Source: Phoronis australis | Taxonomy: Eukaryota; Phoronida; Phoronidae | DNA length: 64,000 nt | Direction: 5' to 3' | NCBI GenBank assembly: GCA_002633005.1 | Contig: NMRA01000036.1 | Coordinates: 503,761 to 567,760 of the forward strand | Part shown: positions 10,440 to 20,849 of the stretch, in pieces | Layout of the letters: every line of letters starts with the position of its first letter | How positions within the stretch are numbered: the stretch's first letter is position 1 | Notes under the pieces: generated by a model | The model's database searches: none | The model's input: only the letters and a program-made list of their open reading frames with translations | Told to the model about the DNA's origin: nothing | Program-made: the position numbers and the translations under genes

Positions 10440-11600
10440 TTCTCTAACACCCCCTAGTGGCAATTTTTTGCATCCACGGCTTTTCTCCTAATCCTTTGAA
10501 GGATCTTTGTGAAATTTGGCAGACATGTTCTTATGGAGGTGACAACAGATGGAATTCCTTGTCGCATTTTCACGAAATTTGGCAGATCGCTGTTATCAGA
10601 GAGACCACAAACCCCCAATTTCAGATGGGTTTGATGTACTATCTAGCAGCCTTTTTATTATTTTTAAATCACATTTTATAAGCAGGTCCCTAAGGCAAGC
10701 TCTTAGATTCTTAACAGTTGGGGGGCACATGGGAGGCGGAGCATCCCATGGGATTTGAAAGTCCTTTTTTCAAATTTATTTGTATTAACCTGGATTTTTG
10801 TTCAATCCACAGGTAGCTATTGCAATTTGTAAGTTGAACCTGAACTCCAAAATATTGGTGAAATATGTACTTTGTGTACCGTAATCCAGATATGCACTTT
10901 GTACAATGTCATCAAAAAGTCATACTCCTAACAGTCAGTTTGACATGTACTAGTTTCTCACCAACAACTTCCGATTTTCAAAAGAATATTGTTTTTATGA
11001 TACTGTGGGGGAAAAGTTTCAACATTGTGTCGTTATAAAACCACCAGAAATATTTCTATTGCGAAATTCTCAAATGTTAGTCTACGCTTTTCAAACTTCC
11101 ATCCGTTCGATGGCGGTATTCTTCTTTACGATAATAAGTGCCCACATATTTCAGACCGACCCGAATACTGCTGTGCCCCCTAGTGGCAATTTTAGTTTTT
11201 TACGTTTTCCTATGTATCTTTGGAGTTCCTTGATGGATTTTCATGAAATTTGGTAAAAAGGTTTTTTACTACAAAGGCGATGATGCCATTCCATTTTCGG
11301 ATGGATTCGACGAATTTTACGCCACCTTGTGGACATTTTTATTTTTGCGCCCATTTTCTGGCATCGGCCTCGCTATCTGTCATACCGCTCATCGGAACAT
11401 TTATAAAAATTTCAAAATTATTGCTGATGAGAAGGCCTTGAGTGACAATGATTTTTGTGTAGTCCTCTAGAGGCGATATTTATTTATCTGTGACCAAGTC
11501 TCTTTAACTGTTTGCCATAGGATACAAATAAACAACCCTAGAAGCACACCGTTTGCGGTGCAGTCGTGGGCACATTTCAACGCAAGTACAAAGATCGACC
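10440..11600 (+). repeat. Dispersed repeat in the ELP6 intron (family shared with 48.6-49.4 kb)
   Basis: It contains modules beginning CCCCCTAGTGGCAATTTT (about 10450 and 11176), followed by TTTTCAYGAAATTTGG-type blocks, and ends with a block GAAGCACACCGTTTGCGGTG at about 11541. The same modules in the same order occur at 48595-49420. The short open frames inside it are not credible genes. It is an unclassified interspersed repeat. Confidence 0.5.
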
Positions 11601-11954
11601 AACAGGACTGTCATCTAACAACTGTCGAATCCTACAGCTTAGATAGATTTAAGACCTTTGATTGTTTATGGTAGTTACTCTCCTTCGTTGTTAGTGTACT
11701 TAATTAACATCAGGTTTCACTTGTTTTACTTAGTAGTTATTACATAATGTACTAATTACTGGATTTCACTATTCTCCATCCACGCACAATCACAAAGCAT
11801 ACTTACTTTTTAAACTGAACTCACAGTCAACTTCTGACGTCCTATTTTGCTGTCTTCCTTTTCTCGACTGTCCCAGCCCTATGCCTATTCCAGTTTTAAA
11901 CTTTACGCCTGCAAATTATTAGGGATACCTGGTTCCTCAGCTTCCTGTGTTCCT

Positions 11955-12002
11955 GCTAGAAGCACACAGTTTGCGATGCAATCGTGGGTGCATTTTAATG
12001 CT
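11955..12002 (+). repeat. Extra copy of the terminal block of the dispersed repeat
   Basis: AGAAGCACACAGTTTGCGAT and the following ~25 bp match the block at 11541-11585 with few changes. It lies in the ELP6 intron, 104 bp before the terminal exon. Confidence 0.55.
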
Positions 12003-12106
12003 CTACCTTGCTCTTATTACAAAATATGAACATGTGTTTTAAAAACTCTGTAATGGTCTGATATCACAACATCTTCAGTCTGAATGGAAATTGTATTATT
12101 TTCCAG

Positions 12107-12223
12107 ATGGCTATATGCTGGCGATGTACTTCCTACTCAAGAAGTGACAAAAAGATGCAATTCAAAGTGCAAGACAAGTCTGTGACTCTGTTTGCACCTG
12201 GAACATCTTCAGCCATTTTGTAA
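12107..12223 (+). CDS. ELP6: Elongator complex protein 6, terminal exon
   Basis: The acceptor ttattttccag ends at 12106. Phase 0 joins exactly to the donor at 10154. It encodes the last 38 residues, ending MQFKVQDKSVTLFAPGTSSA-IL, which matches the conserved ELP6 C terminus (FKxQDKSVxFFAxGxSxAxL). TAA is at 12221-12223. Total product is 261 aa, close to the ~266 aa vertebrate protein. The intron is 1,952 bp and filled with repeats. Together with exon 1 this appears to be a complete, intact coding sequence. Confidence 0.92.
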   Translation: MAICWRCTSYSRSDKKMQFKVQDKSVTLFAPGTSSAIL

Positions 12224-13451
12224 ATTACCTTATTCTCCATGTATGGACACTAAAACTCTGAACAGTAGTGTGTTTGTTATTGATTGGGTTCCGTAAATCC
12301 TAGGCACTAGCGACAAAAGCTGGTATGATCACATTTTCTCTTGTAATGTATGGCTATAACTTGTATTAATTATTAAAGGCTTGTACTGCCATATCTTACT
12401 TTTTCGTGGGTTGCTTTGGTCAACAGAATGCACCCTGTGTTAGAAAAGTCTTATTCAAAAGAGAAATACAAAAATTTAATCTTGTCTGTCATATCACAAA
12501 CTAAGTTCCTCACATTTCTTTATTTCGTATAGAACCCGTAATGGCATACCGGGAACATATATTAACTTTTATTCAGAACCTGAACGGAGACATACACAAA
12601 AACTCTATTAAGACAGTTTTAAAAAATCACATTTTAATGAATCAGTCCCCTGTCCAAGCTTGCAAAAGAAATGGCTCGGAGTTTTCATTCCCCATGCCCA
12701 TTCGATACAAAGTTCGTTCATTTCCGTGTGACGTTATCATGTACTACATATGGTAATATATCTTACATATTTACATTGTATCGTCGCATGGAAGATGGCG
12801 TATTGTAATTGTGTTATTCCCCATTATCAATTTACTTTGCCATATATTCTTTCATACATCTACAGTGTATAAGTTTGTGTGAATTCTACGTCAGATTTTC
12901 TCACGCCTCGTGTGAAACACATTAAAATTCACATGCACAGTAGGTCTTGTAAATTGAAATAGTGAAACGTGGATCATTTATTGGACCGTCCTAATCCCGT
13001 CCCGTCCATCAAACAGGCAAGATTCACGGGGAGAGCTGGGGCCGTTCGGTATGGGTCCTGCAAAGTGTTTTTATATTTTAATTCCTTGAGGATTGAGTCC
13101 TGCTGGAGTCCCGCCCTGTCCTCGAATCGTGAAAATAAAATTCAGTGGAAGGACAGATTTTATGTCCCATCGCATCCCCTCCTACATGGCGGGTGCCCGT
13201 GGACTCCTAAATTCGCTTGAAAACAACCAAACACACGCGTTGAGATTTGGGCCACTTACAGCTGTAAAGGCTAACCTTACTTTCGATTCATATGAGAAGT
13301 GGTTTCTTGTTTTGGATAAACCTGACACTTCATTATTGCTTTAGACCATGCTTGGCACATGAAACGACAAGACAGGCCAACTCGTAGAGCCTGACGTCCA
13401 GCAACAATTGGAACTCGTAGTTCTTGCTAAGCCTAGAAATCGCCGCTTATT
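12224..13451. other. ELP6 3' flank and intergenic DNA, no gene seen
   Basis: No canonical AATAAA close to the ELP6 stop; TATTAAA-like variants occur near 12368. Open frames at 12541-13344 have no domain or splice support. Confidence 0.35.
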
Positions 13452-13477
13452 ACTTGGCGAAATAAATTTCGCCAAGT
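13452..13477. repeat. Near-perfect palindrome (12-bp arms, 2-bp loop)
   Basis: The left arm ACTTGGCGAAAT and right arm ATTTCGCCAAGT are exact reverse complements around AA. The right-arm core AATTTCGCCAAG recurs at about 14481 and 14643. Confidence 0.8.
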
Positions 13478-14326
13478 ATGTTGCTCTTCCACTAAGTTTT
13501 TTTTTTTTTTTTTGTTTGTTCGCACGATACAGGTCGCAATTTTCGTCCGATCATCACGAAATTTACACACAACACGTACTTCCGGAAGTACTGGAAGCCT
13601 ATTGTTTTTTGTCAAAATCGGATCCAAGGTGGCGGCTGTGGCGGCCATTTTGTTTCCATTTAAAGGTTCAAATGCTTCTGTAGGCCACAAATTTTTACGT
13701 AAAAGGCTAAGAATCGGCACAGTTAATGGACCGGAAGTTTGCTACAAGTATACCGGAAATAGTTTACTTCCGGTTAAAGATGGCGGAAATATCGGCGATC
13801 GCGCATGCGCACCTCGATTTTGGCCTGAAAACGTTTTCTCTTCTAGAGGGCGAATTATATGACCAATTCCTTCGAATTTTTATAGGTATCAGTTTCTTGT
13901 AACATGCTAATATACAAAGCCAAAAAACCGGAAGTTGCTTTCAAGATGGCGGATCTGGCGCATGTTGACCTATTTTCAGTCGTGCTGGAGTGCGATTTTA
14001 AACGGGAAGAGAAAAAGACGTGATTTTTTGCATGTGGATTCTTTGAAGTATATTCTTTCAAATGGCCTGTAACAATTTTTTTCTCAGACTTACCATTTTC
14101 GAGTTATTTGACTTTGAATTTCTTAAAAAAACGCAAAATTTCATTTTTTTCGAAAAATTTACGGAATTAGGCGATACCATCAGTTTAGATAGAATTTTGA
14201 ACGGGCTTTCAGAAGATGTTTTCCATTTTTCGCTAGGACGTCTACTTTTTGAGTTATTTGAGATTTTTTGATAACGCTGTTCCTTTGTTGAGCGCTCTTT
14301 CTGCATTGATGTTGGTTTATCTTCTA
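13478..14326. other. Repeat-like non-coding DNA with a long T tract
   Basis: A T14 run starts at about 13498. GATGGCGG-containing segments (about 13627, 13777 and 13945) recur with CCGGAAGTT-like blocks, suggesting an old interspersed repeat. No gene is recognised. Confidence 0.35.
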
Positions 14327-14662
14327 TTGAACTAGACTGTAGCCTATTTCTTGTTGATTTATGACATCTAAGTTCATCATATGAATGTTGTGATGTTGTT
14401 CATCATCGCCACCACCATCACCATATTCGTCATCATCGTCGTCATCTTCGTCATCATCTCCGTCGTTGTCTTTTCCGTTAATTTCGCCAAGTGTCGCACA
14501 AGACTGTATCCTTTTTCTTACTGATTTCGGACTTCTACGTTCGTCATGTGTATGTTGTTATTACTTCTTTTGTTCAACCTCGCCACCATCGTCGTCATAT
14601 TCGTCATCTTCGTCATCATCTTTATCGTCATCTTTTTGGTTAATTTCGCCAAGGTTCGCTCC
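14327..14662. repeat. Two tandem copies of a ~165-170 bp unit with (TCATCN)n tracts
   Basis: The copies start with ACTAGACTGTAGCCTATTTC (14327) and ACAAGACTGTATCCTTTTTC (about 14498). Each carries a GTCATC/TTCGTC microsatellite and ends in GTTAATTTCGCCAAG. The open frames across it are an artefact of the Ser/Ile-coding microsatellite. Confidence 0.7.
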
Positions 14663-15484
14663 TCGGAGCGCTTTCATTTGACTAGTGAACCATTTGAAAC
14701 CAATTTCATAATTATAAGGGGCTTAAGTAAAAAATACAATTTTGTGACAATTGACAGGTATATAGACGCTTCAAGTTGAAACTTATTTGTGTTTTTATTA
14801 CAATCAGCCCGAATCAAGTGACACGGCCTCCCCACTAATAGCCCAAACAAAAACGGGAACTAGGCTGACAAACTCAATCAAGTCTCAAAATTTCCATGAC
14901 GGCAATCCCTAGCGGCTGATGTGAAGCAGTCAAAATTTCGAAGGGTTGTCCAAGACTCAAAATTTTTGTTTTTGTCACCGTGTAATTTCCTACCCACTGG
15001 ATGACCTGTTGGAGGATGGGACTTTCAGGCTTTTTATAGTTTGCGTTTTAGGCAGTATGCAGGGGCCCCACGAAGGTGTCTAAATGTTTCTTTAAAGCTA
15101 CAATGAATAAACCCGCTTTCCATCATAACTTTTATTTATACCACTTTCCGTTTGGGAATTGATCTTAAATTATTGCTAAGTCAAAGTGGATGTGATATCT
15201 GGGCTTCGCAAGAACCGAATGTGGAACGTCAGAGCATGTCACTTGCGTCAAGCGTGGTCTCAGTTAACGACATATAATAAGGAACAAGCTGAGACCAGTT
15301 TTATAGCGGTGTGGCCTAAGCCAAAACTTTGCTTCTTGGAGTTGTTACGTACCACAATAACAAAGTATAATTTCAAATGAACAATATGAAACAAAATACA
15401 AGCGGGTGAGTGAGAAACTGTAAATAAGTGTACCTTTTGCACAGTCTTGAATAAGATAACCATTGCTTCGCTGTAAAGAACTTC
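14663..15484. other. No gene seen
   Basis: AT-rich DNA with only short unsupported frames on both strands. Confidence 0.3.
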
Positions 15485-15745
15485 CGGGGAGAAAGAGAGT
15501 CCATGAATCCATAGCGTCGTCTGGACTGTTCTTAGCTAGCGGGCGAGAGCTTAGAGACCGAAGCACATCCTTTGGCTACTGCCTCATGAACCACACCCAC
15601 GTCGTTGACTGTTCGAAGCTGGCGGGCGAGAAGGAGAGAGTCCACAAAACCATAGTGACGTCGTTGACTTCTTAGCTAGCGGACGAGAGCTTCACGACTG
15701 CATCACTTCCTATGGCTTGTGCCTCTTGAACCACACCCAACCCAC
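15485..15745. repeat. Two tandem copies of a ~139-bp unit, possibly LTR-derived
   Basis: The copies begin GAGAAAGAGAGTCCATGAAT (15489) and GAGAAGGAGAGAGTCCACAA (15628). They share TTCTTAGCTAGCGGRCGAGAG and end with TTGAACCACACCCAAC-type sequence. Lying just beyond the RNase H end of the adjacent gypsy remnant, this may belong to its downstream untranslated region or LTR, but no LTR boundary was identified. Confidence 0.55.
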
Positions 15746-15949
15746 AGTTCACAGTGGTTATACAGCCACAGCTCCATCTAATAGTGGAAGCTTAATTAAA
15801 GACCACATGACGCTGCACTTAGAAAGTATTGATCTAAGCAAATTTTAGGTACACTGAACAAAACCTAACAACTTCTTACGCTCCAACAGGGCATGCCGCT
15901 TTTACAGATCTCTTCTGACGCCGTGTTAGTCTGCAATTATACTATCTTT

Positions 15950-17480
15950 TCATCCAATGCGTTTTATCTCCAAATCATATTCCTGTACAATTAAGCTCCA
16001 ATTTAACAGACGCCTGTTTTTGTTTTTCATTTTACTCGAGAATACCAACGGATTATGATCCGTATACACCAACATTGGCTTTTGATTAGTGCATATACAC
16101 CGTCGTTGTAAGATCAATATCCAGGCTAGTAGCTCTTTCTCAATTATCGAGAAATTCCTTTGGTGCTTACTGTACTTCGACGAGAAGTATGCAACAGGAT
16201 GCTCATCAGAGTCTCTTATCATTTTGTTGCAATAACACAGCACGTGCAACTTCATGGTTGGCATAGCGACTGAAACGGCTACTAAAGCAGACGACTGGAG
16301 GACAGGAAATTGACATGTTTAAAAAAAAACTCAAACACATGTCGACAAGATTATGTTCAATAAATATGACATTTTTTCTCAACAAATTTGTGAGTGGCAG
16401 TGGCACGTCGGCAAAATTCTTACAGAACGTGCGATAATGCCCAATCATTCCCAAGAAAAGATGTCCCCGACAGCGGAAACCGCAAACGACAAAACGGCGT
16501 GACCTTGGTATATACTGGGGCAACCTTACCTTGCTCAATCACATGACCTAAAAAAGTTAGCCTACATTAGCTTGACCATACTCACATTTGGTTAAATTCA
16601 CTGACAAATTCGTCTTGGACAATATTTGAGAGAATCTGAAAAGTTGCTGGAGCATTGTTCATACCAAACAGTTCATACTCATAAAGTCCAGATTGGTTAC
16701 AAATGCTTATATTTTCCTGGAACAATCAGCGAGCGGTACACACCAGTAACCTTTTAACAAGCCAGTCTTGGTGAGGAATGTGGCTCCTCCCATTTCCCAC
16801 AGCTCAATGTGTTCGCCCAAACTTTGGGAGCAATTTCTAATATTTAAATACCAACTCTATCATTTGGGATTGTTGCACAGTTTAACTGAGAGAACATATA
16901 TTGTCAATGTTTTCAAGCACTTCAGTGTTGGTTAATTTGAAAGGAACCACCTCAGATTTGACAAGAGGCTCACTGGGATCATCACTGTTGCTAACTCAGG
17001 GCCAGTTTTGCTAAGGATAGCGGCCATGGCTGCTGCAACATCAATTGAGCCGTTAAAAAAAGATTTGAGCATATTGATATGACACTACGAGGCTTGCATC
17101 TGTCAGGAGTCTGAACTACATAGGTGAGATCGCTAACTTTAGAATGCTCTGTCGTTCCATGGAACCTAGCTTGCAATGGGTTTGACCGGATAGGAAACCG
17201 TCAGTACAAACACCTTGTCACCAAGTTTGTAATGTTCTGCCCTAGTTTTCCTATCATATACTTTCATCCTATGTTGGCTAGACTCAAGGTTCCACTTGTC
17301 CAATTCACAGGTCCTGTGCAGTCCTCATCATTACGGCTTTTTCCCGTTTCTCCCAACTTGTTCGATTCTATAGCCCAACAACAAGTTGGGAAGATCACCC
17401 CTGTAGCCAATATCTTACACGACTTATCAACTCCATTCTGGCATTATGGCCGGCTCTCTTTTGTTCGATAGTTGCTCTAA
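15950..17480 (-). pseudogene. Ty3/gypsy pol remnant in order integrase, RT, RNase H (Gmr1-like)
   Basis: Read on minus from 17480. The integrase C-terminal region has YDRKTRAEHYKLGDKVFVL near 17260, then VSDLTYVVQTPDRCKPRSVI near 17100. Reverse transcriptase follows: TKTGLLKGYW near 16760, FGMNNAPATFQ near 16660 and NLTKCEYGQANV near 16590. RNase H follows (HPVAYFSSKYSKHQRNFSII, KELLAW and LVYTDHNPL) and ends near 15950. Multiple stops and frameshifts are present. The sequence passes almost directly from FGMNNAPATFQ to the CEYGQA block, so the YxDD catalytic segment is deleted. The element is dead. Integrase ahead of RT is the opposite of normal gypsy order. Confidence 0.8.
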
Positions 17481-18427
17481 TCTCCGATCAGATCGTATAT
17501 CTAGCCTGACTGAGCTGTGCTGCTAACATGAAAGTTAAGTTGTAACACATTTGAACATAAACCAATAGCATTTCTGAATTTCTTGTCAAGTGCTGATCAT
17601 GTTTAGTTTTTGAATCACCAAAATCGCCCAACTACAACAGAAGTTAAGACAATCTATTCTGCCAGGTTTTAGTAACCAGTGAAGCCTGGGAGATAATTGG
17701 CCTGCTTGTTGTCATACGGGACATAAGACTTAGCTGGGTTGTTAACAAAGGAGCCAGATGTTATCGCACGTTCAGAACCCTTCACACCTGGAAAAGTTGC
17801 TGAACGACAGAACGCCGTCATGTAATAACAAACACGCCTTTAACAGGAAAGCTATCATACGCACGAACATGTTGTTCGATGCTCGTGTATATGATTTTGT
17901 GGCTGTATCTCCGAGGGTAATGTTTTGGTTCGTGCTCATGATTTTTGTTCGCGATTGGGTTATTTTTGAGTTCTTTGCACGATTCATGTATGCGTGATGT
18001 TTTGGTTCGTATGCATGATTCATAGGTTTGTAGGTAGTTCGTGAGTAACATGTGATGTCCGTTCGTATGATTCCATGCCCCTGTAATGGCAAAATTACTC
18101 ACTGCAACTGTGGTAACACAGATCTCAATGTAGTGGGAAGAAATAAATAATTTTCAGTGCAGTATTCTGACTTGAAAGTTTTACAAAAATGTAATCTAAC
18201 ACCATCAGTATTTGCCAGCCCTGCCATGCTGACCGCCGGCCGGGAGTGTAGTGCCCGTGGAAATGTGACCCAGTTCGTTTTTTCTTAATGCTGGAGAACT
18301 TTGTTATTCAGTGGCGCAATAATTTCATGGGTTTAAGTAGGAAACTGTTGAGTGTTCACTCCCAAGTATGGTCCACTTTCTAAGAGTTGTTTCTTCGGCC
18401 ACTTGCACTAAAATTGCCTGTGGTACC
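17481..18427. other. No gene seen; short imperfect repeats around 17.93-18.07 kb
   Basis: Phrases such as GGTTCGTATGCATGATTCAT and TTTTGGTTCGTGCTCATGAT recur between about 17925 and 18070, giving spurious open frames on both strands. Nothing else is supported. Confidence 0.4.
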
Positions 18428-18652
18428 GGGAATTTCCGTAGATAAGCCCATGAGCGTGTATTCGGAAAATGAAAATTCTCAGGCGTTTTAGCAAGACCAA
18501 TTAGACGCCCAGGCGTTTATTCGGAAAAGGGAGCGTGTAAACGGAAAGCCATTTTTTACTTGGCTTGACGCCCATGGGCGTGTATTTGGCATAATTTTCC
18601 GAATAAACCCTCATGGGCGTTTCATCGGGTGGGCTTATCTACGGAAAACCCC
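18428..18652. mobile_element. MITE-like element with 18-bp terminal inverted repeats
   Basis: TTTCCGTAGATAAGCCCA at 18433-18450 is the exact reverse complement of 18630-18647. The interior carries repeated motifs of the form GRGCGTGTATTCGGAAAA in direct and inverted orientation (about 18451, 18510, 18531, 18568 and 18598). There is no coding capacity. It is a non-autonomous DNA transposon or foldback element. Confidence 0.7.
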
Positions 18653-19268
18653 GTGTTTGAATGTGGTTGGAGGTCCTGTTCTGTTTTCATGCTCGAGTGA
18701 GAGTTTTTGCGGTGTGCTGTAAAGGGTGCGTGCCCGTGGTAAGAGTTGGTTTTCATTCCGTGCGTTTCTCATACAAAAATAAAATCTTTGTATTATTGAC
18801 GATTGTATATTTCAAATTCTGTGTAATGATATAAATTGACAGGCTATCGCAACATTTATTTTTTTTGAGATCGGTTAAGCGAGAAATCTTCTTCAATAAA
18901 AATCACCAGTTCTCTTTGAAACTCTTATCTGATCGTCATCACCAACCGCAATTTTCCTGGTTCACAAACATCACTCATGCCATCATTGCTGTCACAACAC
19001 ACGTATCGCTATCATCCATATTTACGGAAACAACAGACCAGCATTCAACTCAAACACATGCAGAAAATGAGGTAATGAAAGCACTTGGATATCTACCTTA
19101 CCTCATCAAATGTGCCAGTTCCATTTCCGAGAAACAGTTGTACCCAGTAAGTATACCAAAGTTTTCTGGAGGACATAAGTTATAAGAAGTCCAGGTCCTG
19201 GTAATTTAACCAGCCCCTTCACCGCAATTTTCGCTCACCCCAGAATAGTGTAGTGAGTTGTTTTCATA
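18653..19268. other. No gene seen
   Basis: A 106-codon plus-strand frame at 18865-19185 has no recognisable domain, low-complexity composition and no splice support. It is left unassigned. Confidence 0.3.
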
Positions 19269-19867
19269 GGTCATAGGTTAAAGGTCAAAGGTTAAATTCC
19301 AGATGTCAAGGGTGGAATTGGAAGTGACGCCATCCGCAGACCGGAAGGAAGTGACAATGACGTCGCAGGTCAAGGGAAAAAAGTCAAATTAGACCTGGAA
19401 CTGACGTTTGTTTTCTATTTATAATTCTAGTCCCTATCATGGGTTAGAGATACGCGACATTTGTTGTTTAGAGATGAGGGAGATAACTTAATGCAATATC
19501 ACCACGTTAGAATCAATATTTTGTTCCCACTCTTGGTCAGTTGAACCCTACAATGCCATTTGAACGTCTTTTACTACCCCGCTTGGTGGATGGTGCCATG
19601 CCCTATACACACTATAGTGTCAGCATTCATCTACACGTCACCTCCGTTCTGCACGACACTTCCAAATCCATCTTAACCTCGTTTTCACTTCCAGTTACAA
19701 ATACAAACTTTGACTGAGGTCCCTCTCTTATGAAAAGGTAGGACTTGTTTCCGTGTTTAATGTGATCTATTTAACTTTTAACTGTGACGTCATTGTTATT
19801 TCCTTTCTGTTTGCGGATGACGGCTCTTCCAGTTCCATCCTTGACATCTGACATTTAACGTATGACC
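19269..19867. mobile_element. Foldback element with ~85-100 bp imperfect inverted repeats
   Basis: The left arm 19269-19368 (GGTCATAGGTTAAAGGTCAA onward) matches the reverse complement of the right arm 19782-19867. Shared blocks are AGATGTCAAGG, GTGGAA/ATGGAA, CATCCGCA and ACAATGACGTC. The left arm has a short duplication (AGGTCA units). About 410 bp of non-coding DNA lies between the arms. Confidence 0.7.
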
Positions 19868-19884
19868 TTCCCATACGAAAATAT

Positions 19885-19972
19885 AGGATCCTATAGGAAG
19901 TCCTATAGAATCCTATAGGATTCCTAAAGGATAAGTTTTCCTATAGGAATTCCTATAGAAATTCCTATTGTT
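19885..19972. repeat. Cluster of TCCTATAGGA palindromes
   Basis: At least six overlapping or adjacent copies of the self-complementary decamer TCCTATAGGA or one-base variants lie in under 90 bp, directly after the foldback element. Confidence 0.75.
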
Positions 19973-20220
19973 AATGGAAATGGATGACGAGAGGCACCAG
20001 AGGCTGTACATCTTTTGTGCTCCGGTACCAGACACAACTGGCGTAACGAATCTAGGCTCCAAGTTTGTTCACCTGCCTCTAGTACATACCATTAAGAGGA
20101 AACGAAGACGACGTGGCAGGTTGTTTTCCCAGTTAACACAGTTCGTATTTAAAATGTTTAGTACAAAAATTTAAAAATGACAAATAAAATGAGACAATGT
20201 AGAAGCTGATTAACTAGTTT

Positions 20221-20600
20221 TAAACAGGTTGGTAGAACAAGGCCTTTCACGCCATTGGTCTTCATACCTGACGAAGGGACGCTAGTGTCTTCGTACCTGA
20301 TGAAGGGACGCTGGCGTCTTTAATGAAATGAATAAATTACAGGATTTTAAAGTGTTTTCCCAGCTTCTGCATTGTATAAAACTGTATGTCGCAGTGCATG
20401 GGTTATGACGGTCTGTAAGACCCCCAAAAACAGCAAAGAAAATATAATGACACCCCAGGTTCAAACTTCATTGTCTGTTATACTATAACACCTGAAGATG
20501 ATCACGAAAATGGCCTACTGAAACGTCGTGCAAACGTAAATAGGCTAAAGAATAAATATAATTCAGTCATAACGTTGCGAAACAGTACGACAGTCGGTGC
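20221..20600 (+). mobile_element. Probable Penelope-like retroelement tail with hammerhead-like motifs
   Basis: CCTGAYGAAGGGACGCT repeats twice (about 20269 and 20298). Then CCTGAAGATG (20491) is followed within 35 bp by TGAAACGTCGTG, and an AATAAA lies at about 20552. The CTGANGA...GAAAC spacing resembles the core of minimal type I hammerhead ribozymes reported in Penelope-like elements. No coding part is present. Confidence 0.4.
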
Positions 20601-20711
20601 TTCGATGGTGAGTAAAACTTGTTAAAGTTACTGTGCGAGCTTGTGCCATAATTTAAGTTCGAATAATGCTTCATTCTGATACATGAAAGCGTTCAGGTCC
20701 AATACTCATAC

Positions 20712-20849
20712 CTGTACTATACACCGCAATGTAACCATTGCCCCCACACCATTGGCTTGGCTCACCAACATCACACGGAGTCGCACACAGTCTCGTAACC
20801 ACTTTTCCGTTTTCCCCATATGTATTTCCACATAAGCAGTGATGTCCAT
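20712..20849 (-). CDS. Mosaic gene: WSC domain 3, C-terminal half
   Basis: Acceptor ggcttgacag before 20849, donor ACAG|GTATGAG at 20712, phase 1 in and out. The exon reads CLCGNTYGENGKVVTRLC then CDVGEPSQWCGGNG, the C-terminal half of a WSC domain (cysteines 4-8, including the CxCG core). It pairs with the exon at 22616-22768. WSC domains are cysteine-rich extracellular modules thought to bind carbohydrate. This is the last exon I can identify. The intact donor means the gene continues to the left, but no further convincing exon was found before ELP6. Confidence 0.88.

Noticed and set aside
14466-14779. Ser-rich and hydrophobic plus-strand frames
   Set aside because: Produced by the TCATC/TCGTC microsatellite, which codes for Ser or Ile/Val runs in any frame.
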